Positions 25,037 through 32,632 of a stretch of 64,000 bases of DNA are shown in pieces. Source of the DNA: Paenibacillus sp. RUD330 (GTDB taxonomy: Bacteria; Bacillota; Bacilli; Paenibacillales; Paenibacillaceae). Numbering within the stretch: position 1 is the stretch's first letter; each line of letters begins with the position of its first letter. Below the pieces are notes generated by a model. That model ran no database searches. It was not told the origin of the DNA and was given only the letters and a program-made list of their open reading frames with translations. Position numbers and translations under genes: made by a program. The DNA is taken from contig NZ_CP022655.2 of the NCBI RefSeq assembly GCF_002243345.2, positions 770,001-834,000 of the forward strand. Direction: 5' to 3'.

Positions 25037-25139
25037 AAATAATTCCGGATCAGTCAAAATAGAAGCTCTGATCACGCTCTGGACTATGGTAAGTTTTGAT
25101 TGTCAAAAAAGAGACGCACCTGAACCGGGAGGTTGGAAA

Positions 25140-26504
25140 ATGAAAAAGAAATGGTTGTCGGCCGCTGCGGCCGCGCTGCTGGCGACAGGCCTGCTGTCCG
25201 GCTGCGGCAACGGATCCACGAACGGCGCAGCCTCGCCCAAGGAGACTGGCGGCGCGAGTCCGAGCTCCAGCGCTCCTGCCGCCAAGGAGCCCGTCTCCAT
25301 CAAGTTCCTCGGCTGGGAGAAGGCATCCGTCTATCAGCCCGCCATCGACGCCTTCCAGCAAGCGAATCCCGATATCAAAGTCGACTATGTTCCGCTCGTC
25401 GAGAACGATTCGAACGAAACGATCAAGAAGATCGATCTGATGTACGCTTCGGACGACGATTTCGACGTCTTCACGCTCAACTCGGCTCCAGCCTTCGCGC
25501 AGCGCGGCGCAAGCGGCATGCTCGAGCCGATGGACGGCTACCTGGCCAAGGAAGGCGTCAAGTATGAGGACGAGTACAAGGCGGAGCAGCAGAAGCTGGA
25601 CGGCAAGCGTTATTCCCTTCCGGGAAAGTTCGGGCCGTGGATGATCCTTCTGAACAAGGAGCTGCTGGACGCGGCGAACCTCAAGGTGCCGAAGAGCTGG
25701 ACCTGGGATGAATTCCGGGACTACGCCAAGAAGCTGACCAAGGGCGAAGGCGCGAACAAGACCTACGGCGCGCATTTCCATGAATGGAAGGATTATTTCC
25801 TGCTGAAGCTCTATAGCGCATCCAGGGATCAAGGCATCATGAAGGACGACGGCCAGACGCTCAATGCCGACAACCCGCTGATGAAGCAGTCGCTCGAGCT
25901 GCGCTACGAGATGGAGAAGACGGATAAGTCAGCGACGCCTTATCAGGACGTCATTACGCAGAAGATCCCTTACCGCAATCAGTTCTTCCAGCAAAAAGCC
26001 GCCATGCTCCCGACCGGACCATGGATGGTAGCCGAAGCCGGCGGCACCGACAAGATTCCGGCGACCTTCGTATCGGCATTCGCGCCTTGGCCGACCAACG
26101 CGGCCGGAGACGACGTCTACTCGTTCGGCGGAGCCGATCCGCTCGTCATCTCTTCCCATTCCAAGCACAAGGAAGAATCCTACCGGTTCCTGCGCTACCT
26201 GTCGACGGAAGGAATGGCGCTGACCAACCAGTTCTCGGCTTGGAAGAAGGCCGACATCGACCAGGAGGTCGACCGGATCGTGAGCGCGACGCAGTCGCCG
26301 GACAAAATCGACAAGGCATCGCTGATCAACGTCCTGAGCGTGACGAAGCTGCCGATCCCGCCGATCACGGTGTCCTACGCAGGCGATCTGGAGAAGGCTT
26401 ATATTGCGGAAGCGGACACGTACATGCTCGGCAATAATGACATCGATAAGACGATGGCTTCCATCAAGGCGAACCTGCAAAAAATTATAGATGCAAACAA
26501 GTAG
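25140..26504 (+). CDS. Extracellular sugar-binding lipoprotein (SBP family 1)
   Basis: 454-aa solute-binding protein of the importer. A type II signal peptide ends in LLSGC with the lipidated Cys at residue 22, followed by a Gly/Ser/Ala-rich linker and a family-1 solute-binding fold (SIKFLGWEKASVYQPAIDAFQQ at the mature start). ATG 25140 is chosen because GGGAGG lies just upstream; the frame is open for 18 further codons. It lies 103 bp behind the second permease, so it may also be made from its own mRNA, which fits the higher demand for binding protein. Confidence 0.93.
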   Translation: MKKKWLSAAAAALLATGLLSGCGNGSTNGAASPKETGGASPSSSAPAAKEPVSIKFLGWEKASVYQPAIDAFQQANPDIKVDYVPLVENDSNETIKKIDLMYASDDDFDVFTLNSAPAFAQRGASGMLEPMDGYLAKEGVKYEDEYKAEQQKLDGKRYSLPGKFGPWMILLNKELLDAANLKVPKSWTWDEFRDYAKKLTKGEGANKTYGAHFHEWKDYFLLKLYSASRDQGIMKDDGQTLNADNPLMKQSLELRYEMEKTDKSATPYQDVITQKIPYRNQFFQQKAAMLPTGPWMVAEAGGTDKIPATFVSAFAPWPTNAAGDDVYSFGGADPLVISSHSKHKEESYRFLRYLSTEGMALTNQFSAWKKADIDQEVDRIVSATQSPDKIDKASLINVLSVTKLPIPPITVSYAGDLEKAYIAEADTYMLGNNDIDKTMASIKANLQKIIDANK

Positions 26505-26526
26505 CTCCAAAATTATAATGGGGGGG

Positions 26527-26554
26527 AGGATGCTCTTGCGGCATCCCCTTTTCC
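26527..26554 (+). terminator. Hairpin after the binding-protein gene
   Basis: GGATGC-tcttgcg-GCATCC flanked by a G run and CCTTTTCC. Probably an attenuating terminator before the two-component genes. Confidence 0.6.
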
Positions 26555-26628
26555 ATCTTATAAACATCCTGTCTGAATGGGCGGGACGATGAACCTTATT
26601 TCGGAACGCAGACGGGAGGCAGGGCGTT

Positions 26629-28383
26629 ATGCGCATGCCGTTGATGAGCTGGAGGCAGAAGCTGATCGTAATGTCTCTGCTCTGTCTTGCCGTGCCATCC
26701 GTCATCACCCTCATCCTGCTTGGGCTGTATGCCAAAAACGAGCTGAAGGCCAAGGCGGTCGAGAAGGCGGAGCAGTCGCTGGAAGTGGCCGAGCTGTATA
26801 CGTCCAATATCATGCAGGATATGGTAAACGCTTTCAACTCGATCCAATACGACAGCGAGACGATTACGGATATGCGCATCGCCTGGAACAAATACAAGCA
26901 GGACGGAACGGGAAAGGTCGATTTCTTCTCGTTCCGGCATCTCTCGGAGAAGCTGGACCGGATCACCTTTTTCGGCGGAGAGACCTATGTGACCATTCTG
27001 CTGCCCAATGGCCTGTACTTCACGAATTATTCGACCTACGACAACAGCCTTGGCTTCATGTACAAGGAGAAGTGGCTGGAGGAGATGGCCGCCGAGCCGG
27101 GCAACACGACCGCCTGGCTGGGCACGCAGCGCAACTACATCCGATCGGAAGCCGACAAATATCCGAATGTGGTCACGATCATCCGCAAGTTCCAGCTGTA
27201 CAACAACGGCGTGAGCGCCTATATCATCCTGAGCAAGCCCGAAGGCCAGTTCCGGCAAATATTCTCTCGATACGAAGGCGACCCGGTGCTGATGCTGCTG
27301 GATAAAAACGGGACGATCGTCTCCCATACCGACCCGTCGCAAATCGGGGCCAAGGCTCCGGTATCAGCCCCGCCGCAGGGACAGAACGGCCGCTCCGAAT
27401 GGAACGGAGCCGACTATTTGACGGTAAGCCACGCGCTGCCCTTCGCCGGGTGGAGCCTGCTCAGCCTCACTCCGTACGACAAAGTCACGAGCGGAATCGG
27501 CAGCATGTTCAATCGGACGTTCGTGCTGCAGCTTTCCTTCTTCCTGCTGTTCGCCCTTCTGCTGCTCTATTTTCTCAGCCAATGGACGAAGCCCGTCATC
27601 CGGCTCGCGCGGACGGCCTCCAAGGTCGAGAAAGGATTTCTGGACGAGCGCTCGGGCGTCAGAGGGCGGCATGAGGTCGGATTCCTGGGGCTTGCCTTCG
27701 ACCGCATGCTGGATCGCATCTCGGACATGATCGTGCAGATCGAGGAGGAGCAGACCCGCAAGCGGATGGCCGAGCTCGAGCTTCTGCAGGCGCAGATCAA
27801 CCCCCATTTTCTGTTCAATACGCTCAACTCCATCCGAATGCAGGTCATTCTGAAGGGCGAAGAGGAAATCGGGGGCATAATCGGCTCGCTGTCCACGCTG
27901 CTGCGCATGACGATCAACCGCAACAACGAGTATATTCCGCTGCACGAAGAGGTCGCTACCGTCGGGCATTACATGCAGCTGATGAACTTCCGGCATCATG
28001 AGCAGGCGAAGCTCACCGTCAATCTGGCCTCGGACACGCTGCTGGCGTCGATTCCGCGGTTCACTTTGCAACCGCTTGTGGAGAATGCTTACATCCACGG
28101 CCTTCGCCAAAAGAGCGGAGAGATCGCCATTACCTCCTGGAAGCGGCAGGCGACGCTCTTCATTCAAATCCACGACGACGGCATCGGCATGGCCGAAGAG
28201 GCGCTGGAGCGGTTCCGCAGCGGCGCCCCGATGTCCGGCATCGGCCTCAGGAACGTGAAGGAGCGGCTGCAGATCATGTATGGAATCCGGTTCGAGATGG
28301 AGATGACGAGCGAGCCTGGAGCCGGCTTGAGAATCATCCTGAAAATTCCGCTGCAGGGCAGGGAGGAGCTCATCCATGCATAA
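26629..28383 (+). CDS. YesM-type membrane sensor histidine kinase
   Basis: 584-aa kinase. TM1 (VMSLLCLAVPSVITLILLGLYA, about residues 15-36), a large extracytoplasmic sensor region of about 250 residues, TM2 (about 289-310), a HAMP linker, a His_kinase domain with the phospho-acceptor in INPHFLFNTL near residue 390, and an HATPase domain with DDGIGM. GGGAGG precedes the ATG. The 3' end overlaps the regulator gene by 8 bp. By analogy with YesM/YesN pairs it should sense the sugar, or its loaded binding protein, and control the adjacent importer. Confidence 0.93.
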   Translation: MRMPLMSWRQKLIVMSLLCLAVPSVITLILLGLYAKNELKAKAVEKAEQSLEVAELYTSNIMQDMVNAFNSIQYDSETITDMRIAWNKYKQDGTGKVDFFSFRHLSEKLDRITFFGGETYVTILLPNGLYFTNYSTYDNSLGFMYKEKWLEEMAAEPGNTTAWLGTQRNYIRSEADKYPNVVTIIRKFQLYNNGVSAYIILSKPEGQFRQIFSRYEGDPVLMLLDKNGTIVSHTDPSQIGAKAPVSAPPQGQNGRSEWNGADYLTVSHALPFAGWSLLSLTPYDKVTSGIGSMFNRTFVLQLSFFLLFALLLLYFLSQWTKPVIRLARTASKVEKGFLDERSGVRGRHEVGFLGLAFDRMLDRISDMIVQIEEEQTRKRMAELELLQAQINPHFLFNTLNSIRMQVILKGEEEIGGIIGSLSTLLRMTINRNNEYIPLHEEVATVGHYMQLMNFRHHEQAKLTVNLASDTLLASIPRFTLQPLVENAYIHGLRQKSGEIAITSWKRQATLFIQIHDDGIGMAEEALERFRSGAPMSGIGLRNVKERLQIMYGIRFEMEMTSEPGAGLRIILKIPLQGREELIHA

Positions 28384-29962
28384 AGCCATTCTGGTGGACG
28401 ATGATGTGGCCGTGCTGGCCTTTCTCAAGGAGCTCGTGCCTTGGGAGGATTTCGGCTTCGAGCTGGCGGGGACCTATAGAAACGCGCTGGATGCTCTTGA
28501 TGCGTGCCGAGGGGGATACCCCGACCTGATCATGACCGATATCGGCATGCCGGAGCTGGACGGACTCAGCTTCATTCGGAGGGCGCAGTCCGAGGGGGCC
28601 AAGAGCCGGTTCGTCATCCTGTCCTGCCACGATGAGTTCCATTACGCCCAGCAGGCTGTTCAGCTTGGCGTTCAGGATTACATGCTCAAGGAGTCGCTGA
28701 CCCGTCAGGGCATCGCGGAAATGATCCGCAAGGTTCAGCTCAAGATCGAAGAGGATCAGAGCCTGAGGATCAAGGTGGACCGGCTCAGCATCCAGGCGGG
28801 CAAGAGCAAGGCGGCAGCCAAGGAGCAGTGGCTGAGAGAGGTTCTCTCGTCTGCCTATGCCGATCCTTCGACTTTGCTGGAGCAGCTGCGGGAGCATGGA
28901 CTGCCCGCCCGCCTGGAACATTTCATCCCGCTGATGTTCCGCTCCCACCGGAATCAGGAGGCGATGAAGCGCTACCGTCAGGAGGATGCCGTCAGGTTCA
29001 TCGTGGAGAATGCGGCCGAGGAGCTGCTGCGGGACGAGCCGGACATGCTGTTCATGGGGCATGCGGGAAGCGCGTTTTTCCTGCTCTACGGGTACAGGAG
29101 AGACTTGGCGCGCAATCCCTACGAGCATGCCGCCTCCGCTGCCGGGAAGCTGCAGCGGGCGTTCGCCGGCGTGCTGAAGCTGGAGTATTCCGTTGCGATC
29201 GGAGAGGAAGCCTCGACGGGAGCAAGCCTCAGGCGGCAGCTGATCGAGCTGCAGGAAGCCGGAGAGCGGCTGTTCTATTCCGAAGGGCCGATCGCGGTCA
29301 AGAAGGCTGAGCTGCAGCGGGAATGGAATCGGGAGGATCCCTTCGCCTATCATTTCCACTACGCGGAGCGCTTCGGCCGCCTGCTGCTGGAGACGGGCGA
29401 CGACGTCGGCCCGGCCGTGGAGGCGTTCATCGGCTTGATGGCGGAACGCCGGTTCCAGCCTGCGGCCGTCAAGCAGCTGGCCTGGAAGCTTGCCCTCGAC
29501 CTGCTGCTCAAGCTGCGGCTCGGAATGGCTTACGACAAGGAGAGGGTGCAGCAGGAGATCGGCCGCATGATGCATGTCAGCGAGCTCAGGGACTGGCTGG
29601 CCAAGTTTTTGGCGGAAGCCGTCTCCCAGGCCGGACGAATCGCGAGCAGCAGCAAAAAGACCGAGATCGTGGATGCGCAAAACTACATCCGGCTGCACCT
29701 GAGCCGGAAGATCTCGCTCGAAGAGGCGGCGGAATACCTGCATCTGAATCCCAGTTATTTCAGCCGCCTCTTCAAGAAAGAGACCGGAGAAAACTTCATC
29801 GAGTTCGTGAACCGGATGAAGATGGAGCGGGCGATGGCTCTCATCAGCGATAATGGAAAGTCGGTGGAAGAGGCGGCATTTTCGCTTGGGTACGATAACA
29901 AAAGCTACTTCATCAAGCTGTTCAAGCAGCATCACGGAATCTCGCCCAGCCGAATCGTCTGA
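28376..29962 (+). CDS. YesN-type response regulator (REC plus AraC HTH)
   Basis: 528-aa regulator. The receiver domain spans residues 1-120 (acidic VDDD, phospho-acceptor Asp in DLIMTDIGMPELDG, conserved Lys in MLKES). A long central region of unknown fold is followed by two AraC-type helix-turn-helices (ISLEEAAEYLHLNPSYFSRLFKKETG and SVEEAAFSLGYDNKSYFIKLFKQHHG). Its start overlaps the kinase stop, so the pair is co-translated. It probably activates the ABC importer genes upstream. Confidence 0.93.
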   Translation: MHKAILVDDDVAVLAFLKELVPWEDFGFELAGTYRNALDALDACRGGYPDLIMTDIGMPELDGLSFIRRAQSEGAKSRFVILSCHDEFHYAQQAVQLGVQDYMLKESLTRQGIAEMIRKVQLKIEEDQSLRIKVDRLSIQAGKSKAAAKEQWLREVLSSAYADPSTLLEQLREHGLPARLEHFIPLMFRSHRNQEAMKRYRQEDAVRFIVENAAEELLRDEPDMLFMGHAGSAFFLLYGYRRDLARNPYEHAASAAGKLQRAFAGVLKLEYSVAIGEEASTGASLRRQLIELQEAGERLFYSEGPIAVKKAELQREWNREDPFAYHFHYAERFGRLLLETGDDVGPAVEAFIGLMAERRFQPAAVKQLAWKLALDLLLKLRLGMAYDKERVQQEIGRMMHVSELRDWLAKFLAEAVSQAGRIASSSKKTEIVDAQNYIRLHLSRKISLEEAAEYLHLNPSYFSRLFKKETGENFIEFVNRMKMERAMALISDNGKSVEEAAFSLGYDNKSYFIKLFKQHHGISPSRIV

Positions 29963-30044
29963 TGGTCAGGAGCTGGCTTGCGATGCTTCGAGCTCAAGCC
30001 AGCGGCGGCTGGATGTCTGGAGGAGACGGGGAAAGCCGCATAGC

Positions 30045-30077
30045 ACAAAAAACCCAGGACCAAATGGCTCTGGGTTC
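30045..30077 (-). terminator. Terminator between convergent genes
   Basis: AACCCAG...CTGGGTT with an A run on its left side, which reads as a T run for the minus-strand gene at 30095-30346. Confidence 0.8.
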
Positions 30078-30094
30078 TGATCACGGTCCGTCCT

Positions 30095-30346
30095 TCAATC
30101 TCTTGGGTAGTCCACGGACATGATATCCATGAACGGAATTTTGACCACATCCTGTGCCTGCTGGACATGAACCTTGCCCGTGCGGGAATCCATGACCACG
30201 ATCTGCCCTCTCACGAACTCCTCCCGGCCCCAGACCGTCAGAACGATTTCCGAATTCTCCTGATACGCTTCGGTAATTTGGTTCCCTATTTCCTCCAGGA
30301 CGAACTCGTCTCTCGTGGGACGCTTAGGGACCTTTGCCTTTGCCAT
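30095..30346 (-). CDS. YolD-like family protein
   Basis: 83-aa protein with the YolD pattern: a basic N-terminus with a PTRDEF segment, a predicted SH3-like beta core (IVLTVWGREEFVRGQIVVMDSR) and a closing VKIPFMDIMSVD. YolD proteins often sit beside Y-family DNA polymerases and are SOS-linked; no polymerase and no LexA-type operator are seen here. AGGAGG lies 9 nt before the ATG. The function is unknown. Confidence 0.8.
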   Translation of the reverse strand: MAKAKVPKRPTRDEFVLEEIGNQITEAYQENSEIVLTVWGREEFVRGQIVVMDSRTGKVHVQQAQDVVKIPFMDIMSVDYPRD

Positions 30347-30601
30347 TGTTCACAACCTCCTGTTGCCAATTGCCGTTCCTATGAAGGATAGATGAGCCCT
30401 ATCCACGGACAGGAAACCTATGGAAACCTTCACTGGTTTCCCAATAAACAAGGCCGCCGATGCCGTTTTTTTCTATCGGGGGTTAGTATAGCATACTTCA
30501 ATTCAACCTGGACGGTCACCATAAATTCATTCGAATGGCCGCCAACTTGCAACCTTCCGGACGCTCCGACTCGTTTCCTTGAGTAGAAAGGGGAGGTTGC
30601 C
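30347..30601. other. Divergent intergenic region
   Basis: Contains a hairpin GGAAACC-ttcact-GGTTTCC (30422-30441). No clear sigma-A promoter could be assigned in either direction. Confidence 0.4.
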
Positions 30602-30646
30602 GTGAACATGCCTATCCGGCTGCACAGACTGGAGGAAGCGCGATGA
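30602..30646 (+). CDS. Fourteen-codon leader ORF coupled to the lipoprotein gene
   Basis: GTG 30602 follows a very strong AAAGGGGAGG and encodes MNMPIRLHRLEEAR, ending in a TGA that overlaps the ATG of the next gene (ATGA). Its last codons contain the GGAGG that serves the next gene. Translation of the leader could open or re-initiate the downstream start. The peptide sequence itself shows no known arrest motif. Confidence 0.5.
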   Translation: MNMPIRLHRLEEAR

Positions 30647-31314
30647 AACGTTCTTGCCTGCTGCTGGCGCTTTTGGTTACGCTGTGCGGATGTGAGAGCA
30701 GCGACGAAAAAAACAGTTCTGCCTCTGTGGAAAACAGCAGCGCGAAGGGGAATGGAAGCGCAGCGGCACTGCCCGTCACGAAGGAAAAGGGGTCGACAGA
30801 TCCCCCCGGCTTTTCCGTCGATGAAAGCGGTCTGGCTGGTTCGGATTTCGAGACGGCTTATGAGTTGTGCGCGAAAGCTTTGTCCGACTATTACAAGGCG
30901 GTCTGGAACGGCTCGGAAATCGATTTGGCCGCCTATATCGACAACAACAGCCTTAACCTCTATATGGAAAAGAAGATCGCAGCCCAATATGAGCTGTTCC
31001 TCAAGAACAGCCTTGTGGACAATCGCGTGACAAATGTAGCTATTGGCGCCAGGAAGGCAGAGTACGCCGGAGGAGACAAGAGCTACATCTATTTGGAATT
31101 AGATGCGCGGGTTGAAAAGGATGTAGGCAGCTATGCGGAGCCTACCGAGTTTCTTGTCCATCGATCAAATGGAAAGGCGGTCATTGTGGATTGGTATGGA
31201 AGCGGTAAGGATAGCTACGATTCCATCGTGCGCGGGCATAGTCAGAGCATCGACAATCCTGATATCTGGAATGACAGCGACTGGGTAGAGAAAGTGGCTC
31301 TTCGAACGGATTGA
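30643..31314 (+). CDS. Putative lipoprotein of unknown function
   Basis: 223-aa protein with a short lipoprotein signal (LLLALLVTLCGC, lipidated Cys 17) and a Ser/Asn/Glu-rich linker of about 45 residues. A mature domain from about residue 65 (FETAYELCAKALSDYYKAVWNG...) has an alpha/beta pattern like small NTF2-type folds. That resemblance is a guess. GGAGG is 9 nt upstream, inside the preceding leader ORF. No partner gene is obvious. Confidence 0.75.
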   Translation: MKRSCLLLALLVTLCGCESSDEKNSSASVENSSAKGNGSAAALPVTKEKGSTDPPGFSVDESGLAGSDFETAYELCAKALSDYYKAVWNGSEIDLAAYIDNNSLNLYMEKKIAAQYELFLKNSLVDNRVTNVAIGARKAEYAGGDKSYIYLELDARVEKDVGSYAEPTEFLVHRSNGKAVIVDWYGSGKDSYDSIVRGHSQSIDNPDIWNDSDWVEKVALRTD

Positions 31315-31380
31315 GCCGCACATGCAATAGACGCTGCGGCTCTCATCCGGCGCGGCCGGCCTGTTGAGGCCGAATCGAAC

Positions 31381-31425
31381 TTATCCACAGCTGGAGCCGA
31401 GTTATTATCCACAGTCTGTGGGTAA
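31381..31425 (+). promoter_or_regulatory. Cluster of DnaA boxes
   Basis: Two perfect TTATCCACA boxes at 31381-31389 and 31405-31413 (24-bp spacing) and an inverted near-match TGTGGGTAA at 31417-31425. They lie about 80-125 bp upstream of the following gene, far from any visible origin genes. Confidence 0.75.
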
Positions 31426-31506
31426 CGACTCGGAGAGCAGCCTGTTTTCAAGGGTTCCGTCTGTAAGACTGTCTTGTCCTAATTGACTGATAAAGGATGG
31501 ATTGAA

Positions 31507-32355
31507 ATGAAGATCATACTTCCCGGGCTCTTGCTTGCAGCGGCCGTGCTCGTCTCGCCGCACGCAGCCCATGCGGCAAGCGGCCACATCAACGTTGACG
31601 GCGTAGCGGTCGCTTCGGATGTGAAGCCTGAAACGAAGAACAACCGCACCATGGTGCCTTTGCGTGTCATCAGCGAGAATTTGGGAGCTGCGGTCGAGTG
31701 GTCCAATTCGGAAGTGACGCTGACGAAGGACGATATGAAGGTGATTTTAAAGGCCAATAGCGCGACTGCGGTAAAAAATGGCGAAAAGGTCCAGCTGGAC
31801 GCCAAGCCGTACGTCAAAAACAATCGAGTTGTCGTTCCGCTTCGCTTTATAGCCGAGACCTTCGGCTGCACGGTCGGTTACAGCCATTCCACGGTGACGG
31901 TCGATTCTCCGCCGCTGGTCCTTGAGGATAGGGAAATAAAGACCGTTCAGACCGAATACCATATGACCATGGGCGGCGTCGTCGAGCAGATCACGGGGAA
32001 TTCCTATGCCGGCTCCATCTACAAGCTCATTGAAAGCGGCAAAGGCCAGAAGGTCGATGCGCCTGCCAGCTTCGCTTGGAGGGTCAACATCGATGTGCCT
32101 GGGTCCTATTACAAGAATAAGCAATATGACTTTCTGGACAGCAAGGGAAGCAGCGTGAAGTCGTATGATGTCTATTCTTTGGTCGAGGCTTTCCCGGCTG
32201 AGGAGCTGAAAGGATTTGCAAAGGTGTTGATTTATGACGCCAAGAGCGACCAATGGTATTCGTTCAGCGAGACAGCCAGAGATTCCCTGGCGAAGCTGAC
32301 GGACTCGGCCGTCTCGAACGGTTATTCGAAGGTAATCAGCAATACGGTCGTTTGA
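31507..32355 (+). CDS. Secreted protein with copper-amine-oxidase-type N domain
   Basis: 282-aa exported protein. A signal peptide (MKIILPGLLLAAAVLVSPHAAHA) is followed by a Cu_amine_oxidN1 domain at residues about 25-135, recognisable by NVDGVAVASDVKPE, MVPLRVISENLGA and VVVPLRFIAETFG. Despite its name this domain is a wall- or surface-associated module in Paenibacillus and Clostridia and does not imply amine oxidase activity. The C-terminal half (about 140 residues) is unrecognised. ATG 31507 follows AAAGGATGG. A DnaA-box cluster sits upstream. Confidence 0.85.
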   Translation: MKIILPGLLLAAAVLVSPHAAHAASGHINVDGVAVASDVKPETKNNRTMVPLRVISENLGAAVEWSNSEVTLTKDDMKVILKANSATAVKNGEKVQLDAKPYVKNNRVVVPLRFIAETFGCTVGYSHSTVTVDSPPLVLEDREIKTVQTEYHMTMGGVVEQITGNSYAGSIYKLIESGKGQKVDAPASFAWRVNIDVPGSYYKNKQYDFLDSKGSSVKSYDVYSLVEAFPAEELKGFAKVLIYDAKSDQWYSFSETARDSLAKLTDSAVSNGYSKVISNTVV

Positions 32356-32449
32356 GCCGCCGCCGCTGACAGTCCCTTGACCTGAGCAGGCGCCCGACAG
32401 GCATTGTTCATCGGGGAGCCTGTCCCCTAGCTTGAACACGCTGTTCCAT

Positions 32450-32490
32450 AGCCGCATCTCTCCCAAGCGGAGAGAGCGGCTTTGTTTTTG
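32450..32490 (+). terminator. Terminator after the secreted protein gene
   Basis: GCCGC-at-CTCTC-ccaagcg-GAGAG-a-GCGGC followed by TTTGTTTTTG. Confidence 0.88.
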
Positions 32491-32515
32491 TGCTCGATCT
32501 TATTCAATTCGAGCA
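32491..32515. promoter_or_regulatory. Inverted repeat upstream of the hybrid kinase gene
   Basis: TGCTCGA and TCGAGCA separated by 11 bp, about 120 bp before the kinase start. It could be an operator; no matching regulator is identified. Confidence 0.35.
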
Positions 32516-32632
32516 GGAAGACGCCAAGAAACGATAGAGAAGCGGACGCGCTCTTCACGAACGCTGTTTTTCAACCGATAAATACAATCTAGAAATATTG
32601 ATATTTAAGTAGGCGGATGGAGGCATATTTTG

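Noticed and set aside
27364-29935. Minus-strand ORFs opposite the kinase and regulator
   Set aside because: Antisense shadows of two clear two-component genes.
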